Source of the DNA: Amphiplicatus metriothermophilus
Lineage (GTDB): Bacteria > Pseudomonadota > Alphaproteobacteria > Caulobacterales > Parvularculaceae
Assembly (NCBI RefSeq): GCF_900199215.1
Contig: NZ_FZQA01000008.1
Coordinates: 1-64,000, forward strand
Reading direction: 5' to 3'
Length of the DNA stretch: 64,000 nucleotides
The notes beneath the pieces were generated by a model. It saw only the letters and a program-made list of their open reading frames with translations. It ran no database searches and had not been told where the DNA came from. Each line of letters starts with the position of its first letter. Within the stretch, counting starts at the first letter, position 1. A program made the position numbers and the translations under genes. Below, piece by piece: positions 10,304-19,885 of this stretch.

Positions 10304-11158
10304 ATGATGGCCGCCGAACACGCCAGCGCGACGCAAACCGTTCCCCCCGAAAAGATCGAGTGGATCGGGGGCTGTCCGACGCCGCCGGCCCCGCCGGTGC
10401 GCCCGCTGCACGCGCTCGTCTCCGTCGTCAAGCTCGTCCTCAACAAGGAAGACACCCGTCAGGTGTTCGAAGCCGTCGCCGCCCTGTCCGGCCGGGCCGG
10501 CAAGCGCACGTTCAGGCGGTTCGTCGCCACGCCGTACGGGCGCAGGGTCGTGAGCGAGCCAGTGAAGCTCGAGGAAATCCTTTCCGACCGCGAAAGGCTG
10601 CGCGCCATGCCGGAAGGCAGCTTCGGGCGCGCCTATCTCGCCTTCATGGAAGGGGAGAATCTGACGCCCGAAGGGCTCATCGATTCCGCCGCCGAAGCGG
10701 GCATCGACTTCCGCGGCGATACGCAGTTCCCGGAATATCGCCGCCTGTTCCTGCATCTCGACGTCAGCCACGACCTCTGGCACGTGCTCACCGGCTACGG
10801 GCGCGATGCGCTGGGCGAGTTGTGCAATCTGTGCTTCACCCGCGCCCAGACGCGCAATCCGGGCTTCCGGCTCATCATCTGGATCGGGCTTCTCGCCATG
10901 AAGCTCGAACGGCCCGGCCAGCCTTTCTGGCGTGCGGCGAACGAAGCCCGCCGCATGGGGCTTGAGGCCGAATGGATTCCCGCCCAGGATGTCGAGGCGC
11001 TGCTGCCGCTGCCGCTCGGGGAAGTCCGCCGCAGGCTGAACATCCTGGCGCCGACGGTCTACAATGCGATCCCCGAAGAGGTGAAGCGCGATCTCCTCAA
11101 GCCGAAGGTCAAGAAGACCCAGGCCCAGCGCGAAGCCGAAGCCGCGATGGCGGGGTAA
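10304..11158 (+). CDS. Coq4 family protein
   Basis: A 284-aa homologue of Coq4, the metal-binding ubiquinone biosynthesis factor recently linked to oxidative decarboxylation of the quinone ring. The diagnostic HDxxH-x11-E metal site is intact as HDLWHVLTGYGRDALGE (about residues 153-169). The surrounding helical region (FRRFVATPYGRRV, LYLAFMEG-like segment, PEYRRLFLHLDVSH) fits the family. The last 25 residues are charged and probably flexible. It stands alone, with an AT-rich promoter pocket (TTTATTTTTGGTAAACC) about 60 bp before the ATG. Confidence 0.85.
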   Translation: MMAAEHASATQTVPPEKIEWIGGCPTPPAPPVRPLHALVSVVKLVLNKEDTRQVFEAVAALSGRAGKRTFRRFVATPYGRRVVSEPVKLEEILSDRERLRAMPEGSFGRAYLAFMEGENLTPEGLIDSAAEAGIDFRGDTQFPEYRRLFLHLDVSHDLWHVLTGYGRDALGELCNLCFTRAQTRNPGFRLIIWIGLLAMKLERPGQPFWRAANEARRMGLEAEWIPAQDVEALLPLPLGEVRRRLNILAPTVYNAIPEEVKRDLLKPKVKKTQAQREAEAAMAG

Positions 11159-11161
11159 GAT

Positions 11162-11250
11162 TCAGGTTTTGGGTTTCAGGTTTTAGGGCTTAAGGGTAGG
11201 CCGCGCCGTTCGTCGCCGCCCGAAACCCAACACCTAAAACCTAAGCCCTG
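11162..11250. repeat. AT-rich inverted repeat between coq4-like gene and thiE
   Basis: One flank holds repeated GGTTTTGGG / GGTTTTAGGG words and the other holds CCCAACACC / CCTAAAACC words in inverted sense. AGGGCTTA (11185-11192) pairs with TAAGCCCT (11242-11249). The composition is far lower in GC than the surroundings. It may act as a loose terminator or be an intergenic repeat. No clean T-run follows. Confidence 0.4.
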
Positions 11251-11256
11251 AGCATT

Positions 11257-11928
11257 ATGTCCTGCCGCCTTTATCTCGTCACGCCGCCGCGCATCGCCGA
11301 TCTCGCCCGGTTCGCCGCGGATTTCGAGGCCGCGCTCGACGCCGGCGACGTCGCCTGCGCGCAGCTCCGCCTCAAGGACCGCGACGGAACGCCGGCGCCT
11401 GACGAGGAAATCCTGCGCGCGGCGGCGGCGCTCCTGCCCCTGGCGCGGGCGCGCGAGACCGCGTTTCTCGTCAACGACCGGCCGGACCTCGCGAAAAAGG
11501 CGGGCGCCGACGGCGTTCATGTCGGCCAGCAGGACGCGGCCTGCAGGGACGCCCGCGCGCTTCTGGGGCCTGACGCCATCATCGGCGTGACCTGCCACGA
11601 CTCGAAGCACCTCGCCATGATCGCCGGCGAGGAGGGCGCCGATTACGTCGCCTTCGGCGCGTTCTTCCCGACGGATACGAAAGAGGCGCCGACCCGCGCC
11701 GATCCCGCGCTCATCGAATGGTGGGCCTACGCCACGACGCTTCCTTGCGTCGCCATCGGCGGGATCACGCCGGAGAATTGCGGCGTCCTGGCGCGCGCCG
11801 GGGCGGATTATCTCGCCGTCTGCGGCGCCGTATGGAATGATCCCGACGGTCCGGCGGCGGCCGTGCGCCGGTTCGAGGCTGCGATCCGCGCCGCGCAGGA
11901 AGCCCCGCCCGCTGGAATCAGCGGATAA
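11257..11928 (+). CDS. thiE: Thiamine phosphate synthase
   Basis: A 223-aa TIM barrel joining HMP-pyrophosphate and thiazole phosphate to give thiamine monophosphate. Typical elements are [44 protein letters not shown] and [11 protein letters not shown], followed by [13 protein letters not shown]. The HVGQxD and GGI phosphate-binding loops are complete. It is apart from thiC and thiD, which lie elsewhere in the window. No TPP aptamer was seen before it. Confidence 0.93.
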   Translation: MSCRLYLVTPPRIADLARFAADFEAALDAGDVACAQLRLKDRDGTPAPDEEILRAAAALLPLARARETAFLVNDRPDLAKKAGADGVHVGQQDAACRDARALLGPDAIIGVTCHDSKHLAMIAGEEGADYVAFGAFFPTDTKEAPTRADPALIEWWAYATTLPCVAIGGITPENCGVLARAGADYLAVCGAVWNDPDGPAAAVRRFEAAIRAAQEAPPAGISG

Positions 11929-11935
11929 GAAGACT

Positions 11936-12958
11936 ATGGCCGCTCGCCCCATGTCGCCCGCGCTGACGCTTCTGGCCGCCGCGCTGCTCGCCGCCGCGCC
12001 CGCCCTTCCGGCGCGCGCCGAGGCGCCGACGGTCGCCGCCGCCTTCGAGCGGATGGTCGCGGGCGATTACGCTGCGGCCCGCGCGTTGGCCGAGCCGCTC
12101 GCCGAAGCCGGCGACCGCGACGCGCAGCATCTGCTCGGCTATCTCGAAGAAAAGGGCCTCGGCGGGCCTAAAAATCTCGAGCGCGCGCTCGACCTTTATT
12201 TCAGGGCCGCGAGCGCCGGCAGCGCGGACGCGCAGTTCGCGCTCGGCGAGCTCGCCTTTTACGGGGACGGCGTGAAGCAGGACTCGGCGCGCGCCGCGCA
12301 ATGGTACGCGCTCGCCGCCGACAACGGCCATCCGCCGGCGCAGGTCCGCCTGGGACTCCTTCTGATGAGCGGCGACGGCCTCGCGCGCGATCCCGTTCGC
12401 GCCGCCGACCTGTTCGAGGCGGCGGCCGAAGCCGGCGAGGCCGCGGGCCGGTTTTATCTGGGCGCGGCCTACCTTTCCGGCGACGGCCGCAGGCAGGATT
12501 TCCGCAAGGCCAAGGAGCATCTTCTTGTCGCCGCCGGGCAGGGCCATCCGGAGGCGCAATTCGATCTCGCGCTGATCCTCGGCGGGGACCTCGCCGGCCC
12601 GCCCGACCCCGCGGGGGCCGCCCGCTGGATGCGCGCCGCGGCGGAAGCGGGCCTTCCCGAAGCGGCGGTCGCGTATGGGCTTCTCATCCATGACGGCCGG
12701 GCGGGAGAGACCGACGACAGCCCCGCCGACTGGTTCGAGCGCGCGGCCGAAGCGGGCGACCCGCAGGGGCGGTTCCTTTACGCCGTCGCGCTGGCGGAGG
12801 GCGACGGGCGGGCGCGCGATCCGGTCGCCGCCCTGCAATGGGTCGACCGGGCGCTGCTCGGCGCGGCGGAGATGAGTCCGGAGCTGCGCGCCAGCGCCGA
12901 AGCCCTGCGCGCCCGGCTTGCGGCGGAGATTTCCGGGCGTTCCGACCTGCGGCCCTGA
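11936..12958 (+). CDS. Secreted Sel1-repeat protein
   Basis: A 340-aa protein starting 7 bp after thiE, with a signal peptide (MSPALTLLAAALLAAAP, cut near ARA-EAP) and then about seven Sel1-like repeats of 36 residues. Repeat cores include AQHLLGYLEEKGLG, AQFALGELAFYGDGV, AQVRLGLLLMSGDGL and GRFYLGAAYLSGDGR. Such alpha-solenoids act as periplasmic protein-binding scaffolds. The partner is not shown here. Frame continues upstream, but the chosen ATG directly precedes the signal peptide. Confidence 0.85.
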   Translation: MAARPMSPALTLLAAALLAAAPALPARAEAPTVAAAFERMVAGDYAAARALAEPLAEAGDRDAQHLLGYLEEKGLGGPKNLERALDLYFRAASAGSADAQFALGELAFYGDGVKQDSARAAQWYALAADNGHPPAQVRLGLLLMSGDGLARDPVRAADLFEAAAEAGEAAGRFYLGAAYLSGDGRRQDFRKAKEHLLVAAGQGHPEAQFDLALILGGDLAGPPDPAGAARWMRAAAEAGLPEAAVAYGLLIHDGRAGETDDSPADWFERAAEAGDPQGRFLYAVALAEGDGRARDPVAALQWVDRALLGAAEMSPELRASAEALRARLAAEISGRSDLRP

Positions 12959-13009
12959 TGAAAAATTCCCGTTTCGTTCTCTCGCGAAGCGGGCCATGCT
13001 TGACGGCGC

Positions 13010-13534
13010 ATGACCATGAGCGCGCGCATTCGCATTCTGGGGCTTGATCCGGGCTCGGCCGTCACGGGCTGGGGCGTCATCGACTGCGACGGCCCGCGGC
13101 TGTCCTTCGTCGCCGCCGGCGCGGCGCGCGCGCCGCGCGGCGAAAGCGCGGCCGGCCGGCTCGCCTGCATCTTCGCCGCCCTGCGCGCCGTGATCGAGAC
13201 GCACCGGCCCGACGAGGTCGCGGTGGAAGAGACCTTCGTCAACGCCAGCCCGCGCGACGCGCTGGTTCTGGGCCAGGCTCGCGGCGTCGCGCTGCTCGCG
13301 CCGGCGCTCGCCGGGCTCGAGATCGCCGAATACGCGACCAACCGCATCAAGAAGGCGGTCGTGGGCCAGGGCCACGCCGCCAAGGCTCAGGTGCAGGCGA
13401 TGGTGCGCGCGCTTCTGCCGGCGGCGGGGGCGCAGCCGGCGGACGCGGCCGACGCGCTCGCCGCGGCCATCTGTCATGCCCACTGGCGCGGCGCGCGCCG
13501 CCTCGCCCGCACGGTCATGGAGGCGCAGGCGTGA
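13010..13534 (+). CDS. ruvC: Holliday junction resolvase RuvC
   Basis: A 174-aa RNase-H-fold nuclease that cuts Holliday junctions. The acidic active-site set is visible: Asp in [14 protein letters not shown], Glu in VAVEETFVN and the C-terminal Asp pair in [15 protein letters not shown]. It heads the ruv operon. Its TGA overlaps the GTG start of ruvA as GTGA. A second ATG two codons downstream is an equal start candidate. Confidence 0.96.
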   Translation: MTMSARIRILGLDPGSAVTGWGVIDCDGPRLSFVAAGAARAPRGESAAGRLACIFAALRAVIETHRPDEVAVEETFVNASPRDALVLGQARGVALLAPALAGLEIAEYATNRIKKAVVGQGHAAKAQVQAMVRALLPAAGAQPADAADALAAAICHAHWRGARRLARTVMEAQA

Positions 13535-14160
13535 TCGGGCGTTTGAGGGGAACCGTGGCGGCGGTGTTCGAGGACGGCGCGCTCATCGACGTCGGCGGCG
13601 TCGGTTACGAGGTGCACGCTCACGCGCGGCTGCTGCACAGGCTCGCTGCGGGCGAGGCGGCGACGCTCAGCGTCGAGACGGTCGTGCGCGAGGACATGAT
13701 CCGGCTTTACGCCTTCGAAAGCGAGGCCGAGCGCCAGGCCTTCCGCCTGCTGCAGGGCGTGCAGGGGGTCGGCGCGCGCCATGCGCTCGCGGTGCTCGCC
13801 GTTCTGCCGCCGGACGATCTTTATGACGCCGTCGCGGCGCAGGACGCCGGCGTCGTGGCGCGCGCGCACGGCGTCGGCAAAAAGCTCGCCCAGCGCATCG
13901 TCAGCGAATTGCAATCGAAGCTCGGCGCGCTCGCCGGAACCGGGCGCGGCTTCGCCGTCGTCGCGCGTTTTCCCGCCGCGGCGAGAAGCGACGCCGGCGC
14001 GCCCGACAGCCGCGCCGACGCGGTCTCGGCGCTCGCCAATCTCGGCTATGACGGCGTCGCCGCGCGCCGCGCCGTCGCCCTCGCCGCCGAGTGTCTCGGC
14101 GAGCAGGCGGGCGTCGAAGATCTCATCAAGGGCGCGCTGAAGGAGCTCGCAGCGGCGTGA
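13531..14160 (+). CDS. ruvA: Holliday junction branch-migration protein RuvA
   Basis: A 209-aa RuvA with a GTG start. The N-terminal OB fold ([27 protein letters not shown]), two HhH motifs ([14 protein letters not shown] and [16 protein letters not shown]) and the C-terminal RuvB-binding domain ([21 protein letters not shown]) are present. Its TGA overlaps a GTG that starts a broken copy of ruvB, which points to an original ruvA-ruvB 4-base overlap. Confidence 0.96.
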   Translation: MIGRLRGTVAAVFEDGALIDVGGVGYEVHAHARLLHRLAAGEAATLSVETVVREDMIRLYAFESEAERQAFRLLQGVQGVGARHALAVLAVLPPDDLYDAVAAQDAGVVARAHGVGKKLAQRIVSELQSKLGALAGTGRGFAVVARFPAAARSDAGAPDSRADAVSALANLGYDGVAARRAVALAAECLGEQAGVEDLIKGALKELAAA

Positions 14161-14201
14161 CGCCCGAACCCGCCCATAAGGACGACCGCCTGATCGACGC
14201 G
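14157..14201 (+). pseudogene. ruvB: Vestigial 5' end of ruvB left beside ruvA
   Basis: From GTG overlapping the ruvA stop (GTGA) the frame reads [22 protein letters not shown] is exactly the N-terminal segment of the intact ruvB, encoded by the same 22 bases (14178-14199 and 14909-14930). After it the sequence runs into hairpin repeat and the match stops. The other junctions of this operon (ruvC-ruvA, ruvB-FAH, FAH-ybgC) are 4-base overlaps. This fragment is best read as the original ruvB start, cut off by an insertion. Confidence 0.7.
14178..14199 (+). repeat. 22-bp direct repeat, left copy (ruvB codons)
   Basis: Identical to 14909-14930, 731 bp away. It encodes KDDRLID in both places and brackets the DUF559 element. 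It is 11 bp from the left inverted end of that element. Confidence 0.85.
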
Positions 14202-14210
14202 CTTTGCTGT

Positions 14211-14254
14211 TCCCCTCTCCCGCGTTGCGGGAGAGGGGTTAGGGGTGAGGGTGG
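14211..14254. repeat. Left inverted end of DUF559 element
   Basis: It contains a hairpin with perfect 12-bp arms, CCCCTCTCCCGC (14212-14223) and GCGGGAGAGGGG (14227-14238), with a GTT loop. A tail TTAGGGGTGAGGGTGG follows. It is the inverse of 14820-14863. Confidence 0.85.
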
Positions 14255-14308
14255 CGGCGCTGTGTTTTTGCACGCAGTTTACGTCGTCATGCGAGGCCGG
14301 TTTCCCTC

Positions 14309-14364
14309 GCGCCCGGTTCTCTCCCCTCTCCCGCCGGGGCGGGAGAGGGGAGAGAACCGGGCGC
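14309..14364. repeat. Perfect palindrome with 26-bp arms and a 4-base loop
   Basis: The left arm (14309-14334) begins GCGCCCGGTTCTCTCC and the right arm (14339-14364) is its exact reverse complement around CGGG. The inner core is the CCCTCTCCCGC word also found in both ends of the element, so all three hairpins belong to one repeat family. Confidence 0.9.
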
Positions 14365-14464
14365 GCCGTTTCGCCTTGAATGCTTCGCCATGCTCCCGGC
14401 CCCGGCGCGCAAGCGAGAGCGAAGACGTCAGCGCGGCGTCGCATCGAACGACGATGGGGCGGTC

Positions 14465-14809
14465 ATGAATCCGCGTCCGAATACCCGGGTCGCGCGTCGT
14501 TTCCGCAAGAACGCCAATGCGCCGGAGCGACGGGCGTGGGAGTCGCTGCGCTCCCTTCGCGCGCAAGGTTTTCCGGTGCGCCGTCAACATCCGATAGGTC
14601 CGTTCATCGTCGACTTCGCGATCGTCAAGGCGAAGCTGGTCATTGAGATAGACGGCGGCGTTCGCCGCCTTTCGTCCGTCTCGGAAAAAGACGCCGTTCG
14701 CGAGCAGGCGATCAGGGGACAGGGCTGGCGGCTCTTGCACGTTCCCGCCGCGACTGCGATGAGCCGGGATCATCTTCTCGCGCTGGTTCAGAAAGAGCTT
14801 GGGCTTTGA
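14465..14809 (+). CDS. DUF559 endonuclease-like protein
   Basis: A 114-aa protein of the DUF559 family, related in fold to Vsr/PD-(D/E)XK nucleases. The core is RRQHPIGPFIVDFAIVKAKL then VIEIDGG: the Asp of VDF and the E-x-D of IEIDG occupy the expected catalytic places. The segment EQAIRGQGWRLLHVPA matches the family C-terminal strand. The usual His after DGG is replaced by VRR, so activity is uncertain. An upstream in-frame ATG exists, but homology starts near RRFRKNANAPERRAWE. It sits inside the palindrome-bounded element. Confidence 0.8.
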   Translation: MNPRPNTRVARRFRKNANAPERRAWESLRSLRAQGFPVRRQHPIGPFIVDFAIVKAKLVIEIDGGVRRLSSVSEKDAVREQAIRGQGWRLLHVPAATAMSRDHLLALVQKELGL

Positions 14810-14819
14810 TGCGACGAAT

Positions 14820-14863
14820 CCACCCTCACCCCCGGCCCCTCTCCCGCAAGACGGGAGAGGGGA
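14820..14863. repeat. Right inverted end of DUF559 element
   Basis: It begins CCACCCTCACCCCC and holds a hairpin with 11-bp arms CCCCTCTCCCG (14836-14846) and CGGGAGAGGGG (14852-14862). Five positions differ from the inverse of the left end. It starts 10 bp after the DUF559 stop. Confidence 0.85.
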
Positions 14864-14890
14864 GAACGCGCGGCGTTTGGGGAGGCCCTC

Positions 14891-15933
<1,043 letters not shown>

Positions 15934-15937
<4 letters not shown>

Positions 15938-17094
15938 CGGGGCTCGCCGACGCGCTGCCCGCCGACCATGAAGCGGCGATTCTGGTCGGGCGCGTGTGGC
16001 GGCGGGACGCCGGCGGGCCGTCGCCCGCGCTCTTCCGGGACGGGACGGTCTTCGATCTCTCGGCGCTCGCGCCGACGACGAGCCTTCTGTTCGAGATCGA
16101 CGACCTGCCGGCGCGCCTGCGGGAAGGGTCTTTCGACGCGCTTGGCGGCCTCGACGAAATCGGCCCGCCGGGCGCGGATGCAGACCTGACGCTTCTGGCG
16201 CCCTGCGATCTTCAGGCGGTGAAGGCGTGCGGCGTCACCTTTGCGGCGAGCCTGATCGAGCGGGTGATCGAGGAGCGCGCCGGCGGGGATCCGGCGAAGG
16301 CCGACGCGATCCGCAGCCGCCTCGCCGCGCATGTGGGCGCGAGCCTCGAAGGCGTGCGCCCCGGCTCCGGGGCCGCCGCCCGGCTCAAACAGGCGCTGAC
16401 GGCCGAGGGCCTGTGGTCGCAATATCTCGAAGTCGGGATCGGTCCCGACGCGGAGATTTTCACCAAGGCCCAGCCGATGTCCGCGGTCGGCTGGGGCGCG
16501 CCCGTCGGGGTTCATCCGGCCTCGTCTTGGAGCAATCCCGAGCCGGAGATCGCGCTGGCGGCGAATTCGAAGGGGCGCGCCGTCGGAGCGAGCCTCGGCA
16601 ACGACGTGAACCTGCGCGATTTCGAGGGGCGCAGCGCGCTTCTGCTCGGCAAGGCCAAGGACAACAACGCCTCCTGCGCCGTCGGGCCGTTCGTCCGGCT
16701 TTTCGACGACGATTTCGCCATGGCGGACGTCGAGCAGGCGGTCGTGCGCCTGGAAATCGAGGGGCGCGACGGCTTTTCGCTCGCCGCCGAAAGCCGCATG
16801 AGCGAGATCAGCCGCCCGCCCGCCGCGCTGCTCGCGCAGACGATCAACGAGAACCATCAGTATCCGGACGGGCTGATGCTGTTTCTGGGCACGATGTTCG
16901 CGCCGGTCGAGGATCGCGGCGAAAAGGGGCGCGGCTTCACCCATCGCGAGGGCGACCGGGTCGTCGTCTCCTCGCCCCGTCTCGGCGCGCTCGTCAATGT
17001 CGTGACGACGAGCGACCGCGCGCCGCCCTGGACTTTCGGCGCCGGCGCGCTGATGAAGAATCTCGCCGCGCGCGGGCTCCTCGGGAATTCATGA
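15934..17094 (+). CDS. Fumarylacetoacetate hydrolase (FAH) family protein
   Basis: A 386-aa protein with a GTG start overlapping the ruvB stop. The C-terminal half carries FAH-fold features: [50 protein letters not shown]. These hold the metal-binding Glu and Asp residues typical of C-C-bond hydrolases acting on 2-oxo acids. The N-terminal ~150 residues are an extra region seen in longer family members. The stop overlaps ybgC (ATGA). Its place between ruv and tol genes gives no clue to substrate. Confidence 0.85.
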
Positions 17095-17531
17095 CCGACT
17101 TCGCCGTCGCCATCCGCGTCTATTACGAGGACACCGACTTTTCGGGCGTCGTCTATCACGCGCGTTATCTGCATTTCTTCGAGCGCGGGCGCACCGAGGC
17201 GCTGCGCGCGTGCGGGGTCCGTCATTGCGAGCTTTTGCAGCGGGCCGAGCCGCTGGTCTTCGCGGTTCGGAAAATGACGGTCGAATGGCTTGCGCCGGCG
17301 CGCATCGACGATCTGATCGAAGTGCGCACGCGGTTCGTCGAGACGCGCGGCGCGCGCTTTCTGCTCGAGCAGGAAATCCGCCGCGAGGGGCGGCTTCTCG
17401 CCCGCGCCGACGTGGAGGCCGCCTGCATGAACCGGGACGGCCGGCCGCGCCGCCTTCCGGCGGACGTCGCCGGGCGGCTCGCTGCTCGCGTCCGCGACGA
17501 AACATCGAGGGCGCGCTCAACCGGCGATTAA
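17091..17531 (+). CDS. ybgC: Tol-Pal-associated acyl-CoA thioesterase YbgC
   Basis: A 146-aa hotdog-fold thioesterase. The family signature YYEDTDFSGVVYHARYLHFFERGRTE includes the catalytic Asp (DTD) and the HxxY segment. It leads the tol-pal cluster, as is usual in proteobacteria. Its ATG overlaps the FAH stop (ATGA). A gap of 261 bp separates it from tolQ. Confidence 0.93.
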   Translation: MTDFAVAIRVYYEDTDFSGVVYHARYLHFFERGRTEALRACGVRHCELLQRAEPLVFAVRKMTVEWLAPARIDDLIEVRTRFVETRGARFLLEQEIRREGRLLARADVEAACMNRDGRPRRLPADVAGRLAARVRDETSRARSTGD

Positions 17532-17792
17532 AAATCCGACAGGCGCGCGTCGCTTTCGCCGCGCCGGCCGCGATTCGGCCAAATTGTATGGGCATCTGCG
17601 CGGCGAACAGGTTACAAGATCGCATGCGGCGGTGTTATTGGACGGCGCAGGGCGGCGCTTGCGCCGCGAGTCCAGGGTCGAAGGAAGACCAGGGTCGAGG
17701 GAAGCAACGAGGCCGTCACGCCGGCCGCCTAATATATTCGGCAATTCCGTCAGCGGCCCGCCGGCGCGGGCAGGTGCAGGGGATCGTAAACT

Positions 17793-18511
<719 letters not shown>

Positions 18512-18512
<1 letters not shown>

Positions 18513-18955
18513 TGGCTGCAGGCGTCGTCCAGACCGGAACAAGCAACGGCCGGCACCGTCCGGGCCGGCCGCGGCCGATGGCGGAGATCAACGTCACGCC
18601 CTTCGTCGACGTCATGCTGGTGCTGCTGATCGTGTTCATGGTCGCCGCGCCGCTGCTGACCGTCGGCGTCGCCGTCGACCTGCCGGAGACCGCCGCCCAG
18701 CCGATCCCGGATCAGGGCGAGCCGCTCACCGTCACGGTCGCCGCGGACGGGACCATTTATCTGCAGGAGACGCCGGTGGAGCTCGAAAATCTGGTGCCGC
18801 GGCTCAACGCCATCGCCACGGCCGGCTATGAACAGCGGATCTACATTCGCGGCGACCAGTCGCGCTCTTACGGCGAGGTGGTCCGCGTCATGGGCCGCAT
18901 CAACGCCGCGGGCTATCGCCAAATCGGCCTCGTCACCGATCCAGAGTTGAACTAG
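18512..18955 (+). CDS. tolR: Tol-Pal protein TolR
   Basis: A 147-aa ExbD/TolR protein. One membrane segment carries the ion-path Asp (PFVDVMLVLLIVFMVAAPLL, about residues 30-49). The periplasmic domain (VDLPETAAQPIPDQGEPLTVTV) ends with RGDQSRSYGEVVRVM and AGYRQIGLVTD. It follows tolQ directly. Confidence 0.96.
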
Positions 18956-18982
18956 CGCGACGGGGAGGCGCCGCGGGAGCCC

Positions 18983-19849
18983 ATGCGTTTCGGCCTCTTC
19001 GCTTCGATCCTGCTGCATCTCGCGGTCGCGGGCCTCGCCTTCCTGTCGCTGCCCGAGAGCTGGCGCACGCGGATCGTGAGCGAGCCTGTAGTGCCGATCG
19101 AGCTGATCTCCGAAGCGGAGCTGGCGGAGCTGACCAGCGCGCCCGCGGCGCGTCCCGAGCCGGAGCCCGAACCGGAGCCCGAACCGGAGCCTGAACCCGA
19201 ACCTGAACCCGAACCCGCGCCGCCGGCGGCGGCGGAGGTCAGGCCCGAGCCGGCGCCCGCGCCGCCGCCGCGAGTCGCCGCCGCCGAACCCGAGCCCGAA
19301 CCGAAGCCGGTCGAGCCGGAGCCGGAACCGGAACCTCAGCCGAAGCCCGAGCCGCCCAAGCCGCAGCCCAAGCCGAAACCGAAAGACGAGGAAATCGATC
19401 TCGACCGCCTCGCGGCGCTGGTCGACAAGGCGCGCGACCGGCAAGCCGCTCCCGCGCAGGCGCCGGCCGAAACCGCTCAGCAGGCGGACAGACCGCAGGC
19501 CCGCGTCGGCCCCGGCGACCGTCTGACGGCCAGCGACCGCGCGAAGATGAAAGCCGCCGTCGCGCGCTGCTGGAACGTCACCGCGCTCGCCGGCGCGCCG
19601 GAGGCGAACAAGCTCATCGTGACCGTCGAATTCGAGCTCAAGCGCGACGGCACGCTGGCCGGCCAGCCGCGCGTGGCGAACGCGACCCAGATCGCCCTTT
19701 CCGGCAACCGGTTCTGGCGGGCGGCGGAGCAGACGGCGCTGCGCGCCATAATTTCGTGCCAGCCCTATGATTTCCTGCCGCAGGAACGCTATGACGACTG
19801 GAAAGCGTGGGCGATCAATTTCGACCCCAGCGAGATGGCCGGATATTAA
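18983..19849 (+). CDS. tolA: TolA-like protein
   Basis: A 288-aa TolA-type protein: one N-terminal membrane anchor ([21 protein letters not shown]), a long proline-rich spacer of Glu-Pro and Lys-Pro repeats (about residues 55-145), and a C-terminal domain ([11 protein letters not shown]...[11 protein letters not shown]) with two Cys that fits the TolA/TonB C fold. The Glu-Pro spacer replaces the Ala/Lys-rich helix of enterobacterial TolA. A GGGAG site precedes the ATG. Confidence 0.9.
   Translation: MRFGLFASILLHLAVAGLAFLSLPESWRTRIVSEPVVPIELISEAELAELTSAPAARPEPEPEPEPEPEPEPEPEPEPAPPAAAEVRPEPAPAPPPRVAAAEPEPEPKPVEPEPEPEPQPKPEPPKPQPKPKPKDEEIDLDRLAALVDKARDRQAAPAQAPAETAQQADRPQARVGPGDRLTASDRAKMKAAVARCWNVTALAGAPEANKLIVTVEFELKRDGTLAGQPRVANATQIALSGNRFWRAAEQTALRAIISCQPYDFLPQERYDDWKAWAINFDPSEMAGY
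19157..19386 (+). repeat. Degenerate hexanucleotide tract coding for Glu-Pro repeats
   Basis: Repeated units close to GAGCCCGAACCG run through the tolA spacer, with a break of Ala/Pro-rich sequence in the middle. Slippage here could change the periplasmic reach of TolA. Confidence 0.7.
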
Positions 19850-19885
19850 TTCTTTCAGGGGCGCGAACCGCCGGAAAGCGAGACG

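Larger units (their letters stand above)
14211..14863 (+). mobile_element. Palindrome-bounded DUF559 element inserted between ruvA and ruvB
   Basis: A unit of about 650 bp. Its ends, 14211-14254 and 14820-14863, are inverted copies matching at 39 of 44 positions, and each end contains its own hairpin. Inside lie a perfect 26-bp-arm palindrome and a DUF559 endonuclease-like gene. It separates ruvB from a leftover copy of its start. No transposase is present. Mobility is inferred from the inverted ends, the single protein gene and the split of an operon that otherwise overlaps tightly. Confidence 0.6.

Noticed and set aside
14390-14464. Longer N terminus for the DUF559 protein
   Set aside because: The added residues are basic low-complexity sequence outside the domain, and no ribosome site precedes that ATG.
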